Assembly (NCBI GenBank): GCA_019637075.1
Contig: JAHBWI010000004.1
Span: 1-64,000 of the forward strand
Length of the DNA: 64,000 bases
Direction of reading: 5' to 3'
DNA from: Nitrospiraceae bacterium
Lineage (GTDB): Bacteria; Nitrospirota; Nitrospiria; Nitrospirales; Nitrospiraceae
This document shows, in pieces, positions 8,536-17,255 of the stretch. Position 1 is the first letter of the stretch; each line of letters begins with the position of its first letter. Under the pieces are notes generated by a model that was not told the DNA's origin, made no database searches, and was given only the letters and a program-made list of their open reading frames with translations. A program made the position numbers and the translations under genes.

Positions 8536-9969
8536 TTACGGACTCTTCTGTTCAACGGCCTCGGCAATCGGCGGAGCTGCGGACGGCTCGTTCGGAGACC
8601 AGCCGCCGCCAAGCGCCTTGTAGAGTTGCACGACGGACACGAGGTGGAGCCGCCTCGTCGAGGCCAGCGATAACTCCGCCTCGAAGAGGTTTCGCTGCGC
8701 AATCAGGACGTCCAGATAGTTGGCGAGACCGCCTTTGTATCGAAGGTTCGCCAGGTGCAAGGCAGCCTGCAAGGCACGGACTTGGCGATCCTGCGCCGCC
8801 GCCTGTTCGCGCGCAGTCTCCACCCCCGCCAACGCATCTTCCACTTCCTTGAACGCAACCAAAATCGTTTGCTTGTAATGGGCGGCCGCCTGTTTCGCTT
8901 GCGCTTCAGCCGCGGCCTGTTGAAACCCCAGCGTTTGGGCGTTCAGCAGGGGACCAGTGAGTCCTGGTCCGACCACCCCGAAATCTCCCCCCGGCGTGAA
9001 GAGTTTGGAAAGGCTCGGGTTGGCGATGCCCAGCGTCCCGGTCAGAGAGATCTTGGGAAATCGATCGGCTTTGGCCGCCCCGATACGAGCGGTGGCAGCA
9101 GCCAGTTCCTGTTCCGCCTGGACGATATCGGGACGTCGTTGCAGCAATTCGGACGGCAGCCCGGCTGGAACCACCGGCGGCATCGTCTGCTCGGTTAGGG
9201 AGAGACCCCGCGCGATGCGGCCGGGATTGCGGCCGAGCAGCACGCTCACTTCATTTTCTTTCTGAATGATCTGGCGCCGGAGGTCGGCGATCCGCGCTGC
9301 GGCATTCTCCCGCTCGGCCTGGAACTGCTCGACATCCAGCCTGTGGATGATGCCCTGCCGATGGCGCGCCCGACTGATTCGGACGGACTCATCCCACGCT
9401 TCCAGCGTACGTTGCGCGATGTCCAATTGAAGATCGAGCTGGCGCAGGTCGAAGTAGGACTGCGCCACCCCGCTCACCAGCTGGAGAATGATCGCGCGCC
9501 GGTTCTCCTCCCGAGCCAAGAGATCGCCTCGTGCGGCCTCATTGGAACGGCGGATGCGTCCCCAGATGTCCAACTCCCAGGCCAGGTTTCCTTGCAGGTA
9601 GTAGTTGAAGGGATTGGCAAAGCCGGGAAAGCGGACTCCGCCCCGCCTGGCAAGGGGCGCATTGCCCACGGCATCCATCTTGGGAGCAAAATCCGTTCGA
9701 GCCACGAACAGGCGGGCTCCGTACTCCTCGACCACAGCCACGGCGCGCTCGAGGTCCTTGTTTTCCTCCAGCGAGATGCGAATGAGCTTTTGGAGTTCGG
9801 GGTCCCGATAAAGTTCCCACCAGGGCATGTCGGCAAGGGAAGGCAGATCCCGGCCCTCAGCGGCCATGCGATAGTTGTCATTCGTGGGAATGTCGAGGCG
9901 CGAATAGTCGGGCCCCATCGCACAGGAGAGCAACATACCCGAGCAGAGCACGATGGCGACCCGGAACAT
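8536..9969 (-). CDS. RND efflux outer-membrane channel (NodT/OprM family lipoprotein)
   Basis: Using the ATG at 9969 (AAGGAGG upstream), the product is 477 residues with a lipoprotein signal ending LLSCAM. It contains two outer-membrane-efflux repeats, recognisable by LQRRPDIVQAEQELAAATARIGAAKADRFPxI in the second half and by long alpha-helical hairpins. It would form the TolC-like trimeric duct across the outer membrane. It is third in the adaptor-pump-channel operon, 46 bp after the pump gene, so the tripartite exporter is complete. The exported substrate is not predictable. Confidence 0.93.
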   Translation of the reverse strand: MFRVAIVLCSGMLLSCAMGPDYSRLDIPTNDNYRMAAEGRDLPSLADMPWWELYRDPELQKLIRISLEENKDLERAVAVVEEYGARLFVARTDFAPKMDAVGNAPLARRGGVRFPGFANPFNYYLQGNLAWELDIWGRIRRSNEAARGDLLAREENRRAIILQLVSGVAQSYFDLRQLDLQLDIAQRTLEAWDESVRISRARHRQGIIHRLDVEQFQAERENAAARIADLRRQIIQKENEVSVLLGRNPGRIARGLSLTEQTMPPVVPAGLPSELLQRRPDIVQAEQELAAATARIGAAKADRFPKISLTGTLGIANPSLSKLFTPGGDFGVVGPGLTGPLLNAQTLGFQQAAAEAQAKQAAAHYKQTILVAFKEVEDALAGVETAREQAAAQDRQVRALQAALHLANLRYKGGLANYLDVLIAQRNLFEAELSLASTRRLHLVSVVQLYKALGGGWSPNEPSAAPPIAEAVEQKSP

Positions 9970-10015
9970 CACAAGGTCCTCCTTGCACGGGAACAGCAAC
10001 GGCGTCGAGCGCAGC

Positions 10016-13000
10016 TCAGTGGCCTGTTTCCGAGACCGGCGCTTCGTTCCGCCGACTGAATTTGCGGATCAGCACGAAAAACAATGGAACGAAACAAATC
10101 GCCAAAAACGTGGCCGCCAGCATACCGCCGAAGACCCCCATCCCGATCGAATGCCGACTGGCCGCTCCGGCCCCCGAAGCGGTCACCAACGGCACGACGC
10201 CGAGGATGAACGCCAAAGAGGTCATGAGGATGGGACGGAACCGCAGACGGGCGGCTTCGAGGGCCGCCTCGTACAGTGACAGGCCCTGAGCATATTGTTG
10301 GTTGGCGAACTCGACGATCAGAATTGCGTTCTTGGCCGCGAGCCCGATCAACGTGACCAGCCCGATTTGGAAGTAGATATCGTTCGCCATCGCCGAGAGC
10401 CATACGGCGCACAAGGCCCCGAATATGCCGAAAGGCACGGCTAGGATGACGGCGAAGGGAATGCTCCAACTCTCGTATTGCGCCGCCAGCACCAAAAACA
10501 CCATCAGGAGTCCAAAGCCGAACGCCAGGATGGACTGGCTGCCCGCCTTCCGTTCCTGGTATGAAATGCCGCTCCAATCAATATCGAACCCGCGCGGGAC
10601 CAAGACCTCCTGCGCGGCGCGCTCCAAGGCGTCCAGCGCCTGGCCCGAACTGTAACCCGGCGCGGCCGAGCCAAGCACGAGCGCCGTGTTGAATCCATTG
10701 AAGTGAGTGACGGGATCAGGACCGCTGCTATAGCTGGTCGTGACGACCGTATCGAGCGGAATCATGGCGGGACCTTGTCCGTTGGAAGCCCGCACATAGA
10801 TCTTGCCGATATCGGCGGGACTCGATCGGTATTGCGGTTCGGCTTCGGTTTGCACCCGGTAGACACGCCCGAACTTGACGAAGTCGTTGATGTACAGGTT
10901 GCCGAAAAACGCCTGGAGCGTATCGAACACCTCGGAGATCGGCACACCCAAGGCCTTGGCCCGCTCCCGGTTGATCTTGGCATGGACACGCGGAGCGCTG
11001 ACGCGAAAACTCGTACCGACCGTGCCGATCGCCGGATCCTGCCTGGCCTTGGCCACGAACTCCTGCGCCACCGCGCCGAATTTCTTGAAATCTCCGCCGC
11101 TCGGATCTTGCAGCTGCACGGAGAACCCGCCGGTGGCGCCCAAGCCACGGATCGAAGGAGCGTTGAACGCCAAGACCAATGCGCCGGGGATCTTTCCGAA
11201 CTCCTGGAACGCGCCCGCGATGAGGCGCTTCGCATGTTGTTGCGGACCCTTGCGTTCCTCCCAACCCTTGAGCGGTGTAAACATGGTCGCCGTGTTGGTG
11301 CCCCGCGTATTGAACACGAAGTTCTGTCCCGAAAGGGTCTGCGTCCCATAGATCGCAGGGATCGTGTGATAGTACTGCTCGACCCGATCCAACACCGCAT
11401 CCGTCCGTTTTTTCGATGCCCCGTCGGGAAGCTGCACCACGGTGATGAAGTACCCTTGGTCTTCGTCCGGGAGAAACGCGACCGGGATGGTGCGGAACAA
11501 TTGAACCGTCACGGCGAGCAGGACCCCAACGATCACCAAGGACAAAACGCTGTGCTGGAGCATGATCCCCACGCCGGCGGCGTATCGATGTTGCGTCCAC
11601 TCGAAGAACCGGTTGAAGAGGCCGAAGAATCCCCGCCGCGCTCCGTGGCTTGGCTTGAGAAGCAGCGCGCAGAGGGCCGGACTGAGGGTCAGTGCGACGA
11701 ATCCGGAGATGGCCACCGAGACGGCGATGGTGATGGCGAACTGCTTGTAGAGCTGACCGGTGATGCCTCCCAAGAATCCCACCGGGACGAACACCGCGCA
11801 GAGCACCAAGACGATGGCAATGACGGGTCCCGCCACCTCTCCCATGGCTTTCTTGGCCGCCGCCCTGGAGGACAATCCGGCTTCCATGTGGCGCTCGACG
11901 TTCTCGACCACCACGATGGCGTCGTCGACCACGATGCCGATGGCGAGAACCAGACCGAACAGGGTCAAGGTGTTGATCGAGAACCCCAGCGCAGCCATCC
12001 CCGCAAACGTTCCGATCAGGGAAACCGGAACCGCCACTGCGGGAATCAGGGTCGCCCGCCAGCTTTGCAGAAAGAGGAAGACCACCAGCACAACCAACAC
12101 CATCGCTTCAACCAAAGTCTTGACGACCTCCTTGATCGACACTTCGACGAACCGGGTCGTATCGTAAGGAATGTCGTAGGTGACCCCCTGGGGGAAGACG
12201 GCCGACAGTTTTTCCATCTCGTTGCGAATATGCCGGACGGTATCCAGCGCGTTGGCGCCGGGAGAAAGAAAGGTGAGCAGCAATGCGGTGGGCTTGCGAT
12301 TGTAGCGGCCCTCAAGCACGTAGGATTGAGCTCCGAGCTCGACCCGCGCCACATCCTTGAGTCGGACCATCGACCCATTCGGCAAGGCCCGGACGATCAG
12401 TTCTTCAAACTCCTTCACATCCGACATCCGTCCTTCGGTAATGAGCGGGAGGGTGAGTTCGGTGCCGATCGGCATCGGCTCGCGGCCGATGGTGCCGGCG
12501 GGGAAATCCCGATTCTGCTCGCGGACCACATTGGCGATGTCGGTGGGCGTGAGACTCAATTGAGCCATCCGCACCGGGTCGAGGATCAGCCGCATGCTGT
12601 AATTCTGCTGGCCATAGACCAATGCGTCCCCCACCCCCGGGAGCCGCTTGATGTTGTCGAGAATGCGCAGGGTGGCGAAGTTGGCGAGAAAGAAGGCATC
12701 CTGCTGCGGATCGTTGGATTGCAGCACCATGACGGCCAAGAGATCCGGCGACATCTTTTTCACCGTGACCCCCTGGCGAACGACTTCCGGCGGAAGTTGC
12801 GGCTCAGCCAGCTTTTGGCGATTCTGTGTTTGGACCTGCGCGATGTCGACGTTCGTACCGATCTCGAACGTCAGCCTGATGGTCATATGACCATCGTTCG
12901 TACTCGTGCTGTCGAAATACAGAAGGTTATCGATGCCGGGAAGTTGCAACTCGATGGGGCGGGCTACGGACTCCGCGACGACTTCGGCGCTGGCGCCGGG

Positions 13001-13150
13001 GTAATCGGCCTCGATCTGCACCGTCGGCGGGGTGATCTGAGGGAATTGAGCGACCGGGAGGGCCTGCATGGCGACCAGCCCAATGACAACGATGACGATG
13101 GAGAGGACAGAGGCAAAGATGGGACGGTCGATGAAGAGGCTGAGGTTCAT
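10016..13150 (-). CDS. RND multidrug efflux pump, HAE1 family (AcrB/MexB-like)
   Basis: A 1044-residue inner-membrane transporter of the normal length for this family. The N-terminus MNLSLFIDRPIFASVLSIV is typical. The first periplasmic porter domain follows, then transmembrane helix 4 with the proton-relay pair in VVDDAIVVVENVERH, then FVPVGFLGGITGQLYKQF, a second porter domain, and final helices ending near the polar tail. It should work as a proton-driven trimer with the adaptor and outer-membrane channel encoded beside it. Its ATG overlaps the adaptor stop by 4 bases. No regulator is adjacent. Confidence 0.95.
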   Translation of the reverse strand: MNLSLFIDRPIFASVLSIVIVVIGLVAMQALPVAQFPQITPPTVQIEADYPGASAEVVAESVARPIELQLPGIDNLLYFDSTSTNDGHMTIRLTFEIGTNVDIAQVQTQNRQKLAEPQLPPEVVRQGVTVKKMSPDLLAVMVLQSNDPQQDAFFLANFATLRILDNIKRLPGVGDALVYGQQNYSMRLILDPVRMAQLSLTPTDIANVVREQNRDFPAGTIGREPMPIGTELTLPLITEGRMSDVKEFEELIVRALPNGSMVRLKDVARVELGAQSYVLEGRYNRKPTALLLTFLSPGANALDTVRHIRNEMEKLSAVFPQGVTYDIPYDTTRFVEVSIKEVVKTLVEAMVLVVLVVFLFLQSWRATLIPAVAVPVSLIGTFAGMAALGFSINTLTLFGLVLAIGIVVDDAIVVVENVERHMEAGLSSRAAAKKAMGEVAGPVIAIVLVLCAVFVPVGFLGGITGQLYKQFAITIAVSVAISGFVALTLSPALCALLLKPSHGARRGFFGLFNRFFEWTQHRYAAGVGIMLQHSVLSLVIVGVLLAVTVQLFRTIPVAFLPDEDQGYFITVVQLPDGASKKRTDAVLDRVEQYYHTIPAIYGTQTLSGQNFVFNTRGTNTATMFTPLKGWEERKGPQQHAKRLIAGAFQEFGKIPGALVLAFNAPSIRGLGATGGFSVQLQDPSGGDFKKFGAVAQEFVAKARQDPAIGTVGTSFRVSAPRVHAKINRERAKALGVPISEVFDTLQAFFGNLYINDFVKFGRVYRVQTEAEPQYRSSPADIGKIYVRASNGQGPAMIPLDTVVTTSYSSGPDPVTHFNGFNTALVLGSAAPGYSSGQALDALERAAQEVLVPRGFDIDWSGISYQERKAGSQSILAFGFGLLMVFLVLAAQYESWSIPFAVILAVPFGIFGALCAVWLSAMANDIYFQIGLVTLIGLAAKNAILIVEFANQQYAQGLSLYEAALEAARLRFRPILMTSLAFILGVVPLVTASGAGAASRHSIGMGVFGGMLAATFLAICFVPLFFVLIRKFSRRNEAPVSETGH

Positions 13151-14310
13151 CGGGCCCCGTCCGTACCGGTGGTCACCGGCCGAGGAGCCGCTTCCGCTTC
13201 GGCAATCGCCACCGGCTTTACCTGCGCTCCGGGCATGACCCGTTGGAACCCGTCCACCATGACCCGCTCACCAGGCTGCAGGCCCTCCTCGATGAGCCAG
13301 CGATCCCCTTGCCAATCGGTCGCTTTCACATCGCGCACCTCAACCTTGTCGCCCTGGGCCACGACATAGACCACGGCCCCCTTTGCCCCCTGTTGCACGG
13401 CGCGCTGCGGCACGAGGATGGCGTGGGGTTTCGAGACCCCGTGGAAGCGCACCGTCACAAACTGGCCCGGCAACAGGATCCGGTCGGGGTTCGGGAAGAC
13501 CACGCGCGCCTGCCGGGAACCAGTCTCGGTCCGGAGACTGACGTCGGCAAAATCCAACACGCCCTTGTGGGGATACGTCGTCTTGTCGACGAAAATAATC
13601 GTGCCGGTCAAACTATAGATACCGGGATGCTGGATCCGTTGAGAGAGAATGTCGCGCCGTCGCTTGAGCAGAAAGCTCTCCGGGGCGCTGACGATGACAT
13701 ACATGGGGTCGACTTGATGGATGACGGTCAACAGATCCGTCTGGGCCGTGACCAGCCGTCCTTGATAGATGCGGGTCCGTTCGATCAGCCCATCGACCGG
13801 CGCCAGGATGATCGTATTGTCGAGATCGAATCGGGCTTTGACCAGGTCTCCACGCGCGGCTTCCAAGGCGGCCTTGGCGGCGAGATCCTCCGCGATCGCG
13901 TCATCCACGTCCTTTTGGCTGACGGCATCTTCAACCAACAGCGGCTTGACTCGAGCCAGGTTCTGTTTCGCTTGGACAAGCCGCGCTTCCGCCTGCGCCA
14001 CCCGCGCCTTGGCGCTGATTTCGGCCGCCTTGAACGGGACCGGATCGATTTCGTAGAGGCGATCGCCTTTCTTGACGTCGCGTCCTTCGGAAAACAATCG
14101 CTGTTTGATGATGCCGGTGACTTGCGAACGGATCTCGACGACGCTCGAGGCTTCCGCTTGGCCGATGAACTCCGGCTCGTCCGGGACGGACTGGAGGGTT
14201 GCCTCGACGATCTGTACTTCGGGCAGCGGAGGGACCGGCGGGGCGCCTGCTTCGCCCTTGCATCCGAAGAGGCCGATCATAATCAGACCTGCGAAGACGA
14301 TTCTCGCCAT
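13147..14310 (-). CDS. RND periplasmic adaptor (membrane fusion protein)
   Basis: The ATG at 14310 gives 387 residues with a lipoprotein signal (MARIVFAGLIMIGLFGC); the longer open frame would put 32 non-signal residues in front. The domains follow the adaptor order: a lipoyl/barrel-sandwich part (VEIRSQVTGIIKQRLFSEGRDV), an alpha-helical hairpin with A/K/E-rich heptads (residues about 85-150), then the second lipoyl half and the beta-barrel. It links the pump and the outer-membrane channel. It is the first gene of the operon and overlaps the pump start by 4 bases. Confidence 0.92.
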   Translation of the reverse strand: MARIVFAGLIMIGLFGCKGEAGAPPVPPLPEVQIVEATLQSVPDEPEFIGQAEASSVVEIRSQVTGIIKQRLFSEGRDVKKGDRLYEIDPVPFKAAEISAKARVAQAEARLVQAKQNLARVKPLLVEDAVSQKDVDDAIAEDLAAKAALEAARGDLVKARFDLDNTIILAPVDGLIERTRIYQGRLVTAQTDLLTVIHQVDPMYVIVSAPESFLLKRRRDILSQRIQHPGIYSLTGTIIFVDKTTYPHKGVLDFADVSLRTETGSRQARVVFPNPDRILLPGQFVTVRFHGVSKPHAILVPQRAVQQGAKGAVVYVVAQGDKVEVRDVKATDWQGDRWLIEEGLQPGERVMVDGFQRVMPGAQVKPVAIAEAEAAPRPVTTGTDGAR

Positions 14311-14800
14311 ATCATCCCCACGGTAGGTTGTGATTCCACCGCCTGCAGCACGTCCTTCGGCCGAGAGGAATCGTAGCACCACGTCAGTTGACGGGTCGAG
14401 GTTCAAAGTTCCCTAGGAAGCACCCACAATTTGCAACGCCTTCTCCAGCCAACCTGACTCTCTGAAGAGCCGATTGATGATCCTCACCCCCGATGGTGAT
14501 CCATCAGGCTCACACGCCTCTCACTCGCTGCACAGGGCAAGGAGCGTTCCTCACAATCGCGGATGGGCAAAGATCGGCAACCTTCCGAATTTCTTACGGA
14601 AGATCGTCACAGCGTGAAGGAGGGATGTCGACCGCACCCGGTCGTGACGAAGCTTCGGGCCGAAAGTTCGGCAGGTGACGAAAGCCTTCGTCACGGGTGA
14701 AGAAGAAGTCACCAAGCCGGTGAATTACAGAGCGAGAGCAGAGCGCTGACTGTCGGCTGCAGGTTCTACGAGACCGTCATCGGGCCTCATGGTTCCTCTT
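14311..14800. other. 490 bp gap with a run of short inverted repeats
   Basis: No convincing gene is seen between the efflux adaptor start and the antiporter stop. Notable are CTTCCG/CGGAAG (14582-14602, 9-base loop), the palindrome CGAAGCTTCG (14649-14658), GCCGAA-AG-TTCGGC (14660-14673) and GTGACGAA-AGCC-TTCGTCAC (14675-14694). The last three are nearly contiguous and share the GAA..TTC theme. They lack a T-run on either strand and so are not typical intrinsic terminators. The region must also hold the efflux-operon promoter, which I could not place. Confidence 0.45.
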
Positions 14801-16405
14801 TTAGACTGGAACCCGGCGTTCTCCAAAACCTAGTCGAATCGCCTCAATATCCAACTCCTGTTCCAGCCGGTGGAGGATTTCGTCGCTGATCGTGCCATCG
14901 TCCCGGAGTCGAATCAAGGCGGCTCGTTCGGTCGCCAGGATCGTTTCTTTGAGTTGAAGCAATGCCGCGCCTGTCTCCGCTTTGCATTCGGGATCGACGT
15001 CGGTGTCCGGCGCAAATCGCCGCAGGCGCCGTCCGTAGTGCAATCGCAACTGTTCGACATGGTCGGGCTTCGGCCAGGCCTCTTTCGTCAACTCCTCCAA
15101 TCTGGACAAGGCAGCCCCGGCCGCATGTCGGCGCGCATGCATTTCTTCCCGCTCCCCATCCAATCCTTCCGACACTCCCAAGCGCCGAATCAGCGGGGCC
15201 AAGGTCAGTCCCTGCAGCACCAACGTGGACAGGATCACGGCGAAGCTCAGCAGAATGATCTCGGAGCGAAAGGGAAACGGGGCGCCCGCACCGGTGGAGA
15301 CCGGCAAGGCCATGGCCGCCGCCAGCGTCACGATGCCCCTCATGCCCGTCCAGCCGACCAGAAAGAGATGCGACCAGGGGGGCAAGGGATCTCGTGCGCG
15401 GAGAGTCCGACTGAGGCAGCGAGGCAGCGTCGCGGTCAACGGGACCCAGCCCAACCGAACCAGAATGGCGGTCGCGCTGATCAGCGCCCCGCCAAGCATC
15501 AACGGCTTCAGTCGATCGGCTGGAACGGCGGCCTGCAAGGCCCTGAGTTGGAGCCCGATCAAGATGAAGATGACACCGTTCAACAGAAACACCAGGAGAT
15601 CCCACACGGCGCGGCCCTGGATCCTGGTCGAGGGGGCCACCTCTCGGCTGAAGTTCTGCCGCAGATACAGTCCACCCGCCACACAAGCCAACACGGCCGA
15701 GGCATGAATCGATTCTCCGAGCACCCACGCTACGTAAGGAGCCAGCAAGGTCACCCCGATCTCGGTGAAACTATCCCTGATGAACCGCAGAGCCAATCGG
15801 GTCGCCAGACCCACCAGAAGTCCGACTAAGGTGCCGGCCACAGCGGCATAGAGGAATTGCAGGAGCGTCTCCTGGAGAATAACGATCCCGCCGACGACGG
15901 CCGCCACGGCGGCCCGATAGAGCACCAGGGCCGTGGCATCGTTCACAAGACTTTCGCCCTCCAAGATGGTCACGATGCGCCGCGGCATATTCAGCCGTTT
16001 GCCGATGGCCGTGGCGGAGACGGCATCCGGCGGAGACACAATGGCACCGAGTACGATCGCTTCGGGCCATCCAAACCCGAGAAGGGCATGCGCGACGAGA
16101 GCCACCGCCGCCGTCGTCGCCAAGACCAGACCGACCGCCAGGAGCGAGATCGGACGAATGTTGTCGCGAAAATCCCGCAGGGACGTGAAGTAGGCGGCCG
16201 CCCACAAGATCGGGGGCAGGAACACCAGGAAGATCAAATCAGGATTCAGCGAGACGGTCGGCACCCCAGGAACCAGGGCCAACACAAGCCCGCCGATGAC
16301 GAGCAGGATCGGATAGGGCAGCAAAATTCGCCGCGCGAGCGTCGTCAGCGCCAACACAACGGCCAGCAGCAGGATGATGACTTCAAGCTGATGCAGGCTA
16401 TCCAT
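14801..16405 (-). CDS. Na+/H+ antiporter, CPA1 (NhaP-like)
   Basis: A 534-residue protein with about twelve hydrophobic segments, then a charged cytoplasmic tail of about 120 residues. The CPA1 signatures are clear: FLVFLPPILWAAAYFTS, GAIVSPPDAVSATAIG (the ion-site aspartate region) and ILEGESLVNDATALVLYR. Such proteins exchange Na+ (or K+) for H+ to hold internal pH and salt. There is no good ribosome binding site immediately before the ATG. Instead a 37-codon ORF with a strong one overlaps the start by 8 bases, suggesting translational coupling. A 14 bp hairpin lies further upstream. Confidence 0.92.
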   Translation of the reverse strand: MDSLHQLEVIILLLAVVLALTTLARRILLPYPILLVIGGLVLALVPGVPTVSLNPDLIFLVFLPPILWAAAYFTSLRDFRDNIRPISLLAVGLVLATTAAVALVAHALLGFGWPEAIVLGAIVSPPDAVSATAIGKRLNMPRRIVTILEGESLVNDATALVLYRAAVAAVVGGIVILQETLLQFLYAAVAGTLVGLLVGLATRLALRFIRDSFTEIGVTLLAPYVAWVLGESIHASAVLACVAGGLYLRQNFSREVAPSTRIQGRAVWDLLVFLLNGVIFILIGLQLRALQAAVPADRLKPLMLGGALISATAILVRLGWVPLTATLPRCLSRTLRARDPLPPWSHLFLVGWTGMRGIVTLAAAMALPVSTGAGAPFPFRSEIILLSFAVILSTLVLQGLTLAPLIRRLGVSEGLDGEREEMHARRHAAGAALSRLEELTKEAWPKPDHVEQLRLHYGRRLRRFAPDTDVDPECKAETGAALLQLKETILATERAALIRLRDDGTISDEILHRLEQELDIEAIRLGFGERRVPV

Positions 16406-16511
16406 CTAGGTCCCGAACGGCGGCGCCGACGGCCGTTCCTTCGCGAGGTTGGCCTTGAAACCCGGTGCGTGCAACAACGGACGGCGCGAGGAGAACGGGC
16501 GTGGCTTTCAT
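16398..16511 (-). CDS. Putative 37-residue leader peptide overlapping nhaP
   Basis: The frame begins MKATPVLLAPSVVARTGFQG, ends RDLDG and is preceded by an excellent ribosome binding site (AAAGGAGGAGG, 6 bases before the ATG). Its TAG lies inside the nhaP start region, so the two frames overlap by 8 bases, while nhaP itself has only CGGGACCTAG before its ATG. This is the arrangement of a translationally coupled leader. The peptide has no recognisable domain and is slightly hydrophobic at its N-terminus. It may instead be a decayed remnant. Expression is inferred, not shown. Confidence 0.5.
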   Translation of the reverse strand: MKATPVLLAPSVVARTGFQGQPREGTAVGAAVRDLDG

Positions 16512-16566
16512 TTCGAACCTCCTCCTTTTAGGATCGGCAATATCCCGCCTCTCCGGAGCCCGATGC

Positions 16567-16603
16567 GGGGCGGCTCGTTCGGGAACCAAGAATGAGCCGC
16601 CCC
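16567..16603. promoter_or_regulatory. 14 bp hairpin in the nhaP leader
   Basis: GGGGCGGCTCGTTC (16567-16580) pairs with GAATGAGCCGCCCC (16590-16603), with one G-T wobble and a 9-base loop. It lies 40 bases downstream of the preceding gene's stop and 56 bases upstream of the leader ORF start (minus-strand direction). There is no following T-run, so it may be a Rho-aided terminator, a processing stem or part of an attenuation structure for the antiporter mRNA. Confidence 0.6.
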
Positions 16604-16643
16604 ACGCGATCGCCTGATCAGTCCCGTTTGTCGAGTGCAGCAA

Positions 16644-17069
16644 TCAGCAAGATGATTCCCCCTTGCGCGTGCCTTGTGACCGGAGAAGCCCGGTGACCAC
16701 CGAGTGCGCCAACCCCACGTCCGGCCATTGTTGGAGCGCCTCATAATACTGCCTTCCGAACCCATCACCCGCTTCCGACGGCGTCAGCATGGTCTTCGTC
16801 GATCTCAAGAGAGCGGTGATTTCCTCATCGGACACGGCCTGGACTCCCTCGGCAAGTTCGTCGATCCTGGCCATCAACCTGGATAGCGGCCTCAACCAGG
16901 CAAACCAGGCATCTCCCAACACCAGCTGAAGAAATTCCCCATTGGATGCAATCCGACCGTGCACCCGCTCATAGGACACTCGTTCCGCGTCCAGCAGGGC
17001 TTTGTGCAACCGGAGCAAGGCTCGCGAGAGGTCATCCAGGTACGCGTTCATTTGATCCTGAGCCGACAC
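16644..17069 (-). CDS. Unrecognised 141-residue helical protein
   Basis: A GTG start at 17069 preceded by AGGAGG supports this frame. The product is acidic to neutral and almost entirely predicted helix, with no signal peptide, cysteine cluster or metal motif. Features are LDDLSRALLRLHKALLDAERVSYE at the N-terminus and FLQLVLGDAWFAWLRPLSRLMARIDEL in the middle. I do not recognise the family with confidence. It is followed on the same strand by the hairpin and the antiporter leader, so a link to the antiporter is possible but unproven. Confidence 0.65.
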   Translation of the reverse strand: MSAQDQMNAYLDDLSRALLRLHKALLDAERVSYERVHGRIASNGEFLQLVLGDAWFAWLRPLSRLMARIDELAEGVQAVSDEEITALLRSTKTMLTPSEAGDGFGRQYYEALQQWPDVGLAHSVVTGLLRSQGTRKGESSC

Positions 17070-17125
17070 GTTCCCACCTCCTCGTCCCTACCTTGCCACA
17101 GACTTCACAGTGAAGATCGCCCACA

Positions 17126-17253
17126 GGATGTTCAAAAGGCCGTCCGTATCACCCGCCCAACCCCGAACCTGCTGAGACAGCCTCTTTTCCCGGGGCCGTA
17201 CGTTGAGCCTCTGAGCGATGCGAGAACGCTGCTGGCGGACTTTTTCAACACCC
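17126..17253. repeat. Dispersed intergenic inverted repeat, copy 2
   Basis: The element begins GGATGTTCAAAAGGCCGTCC and ends GGCGGACTTTTTCAACACCC, which are imperfect inverted repeats. The inner part carries CGTACGTTGAGCCTCTGAG and CGAGAACGCTG, matching on the opposite strand the other copies (93-229, 28699-28818, 39657-39774). Its right end stops 2 bp before the stop codon of the metallo-hydrolase gene at 17256, so it forms that gene's immediate 3' region. No ORF is present. Confidence 0.75.
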
Positions 17254-17255
17254 TC

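Noticed and set aside
10703-13369. 888-residue plus-strand ORF opposite the RND pump
   Set aside because: Antisense shadow of a well-supported pump gene; the translation is rich in Asp/Arg/His with no domain pattern.
16512-16643. Longer reading of the nhaP leader ORF
   Set aside because: The upstream 44 codons lie over the hairpin and have no ribosome binding site; only the 37-codon part is supported.
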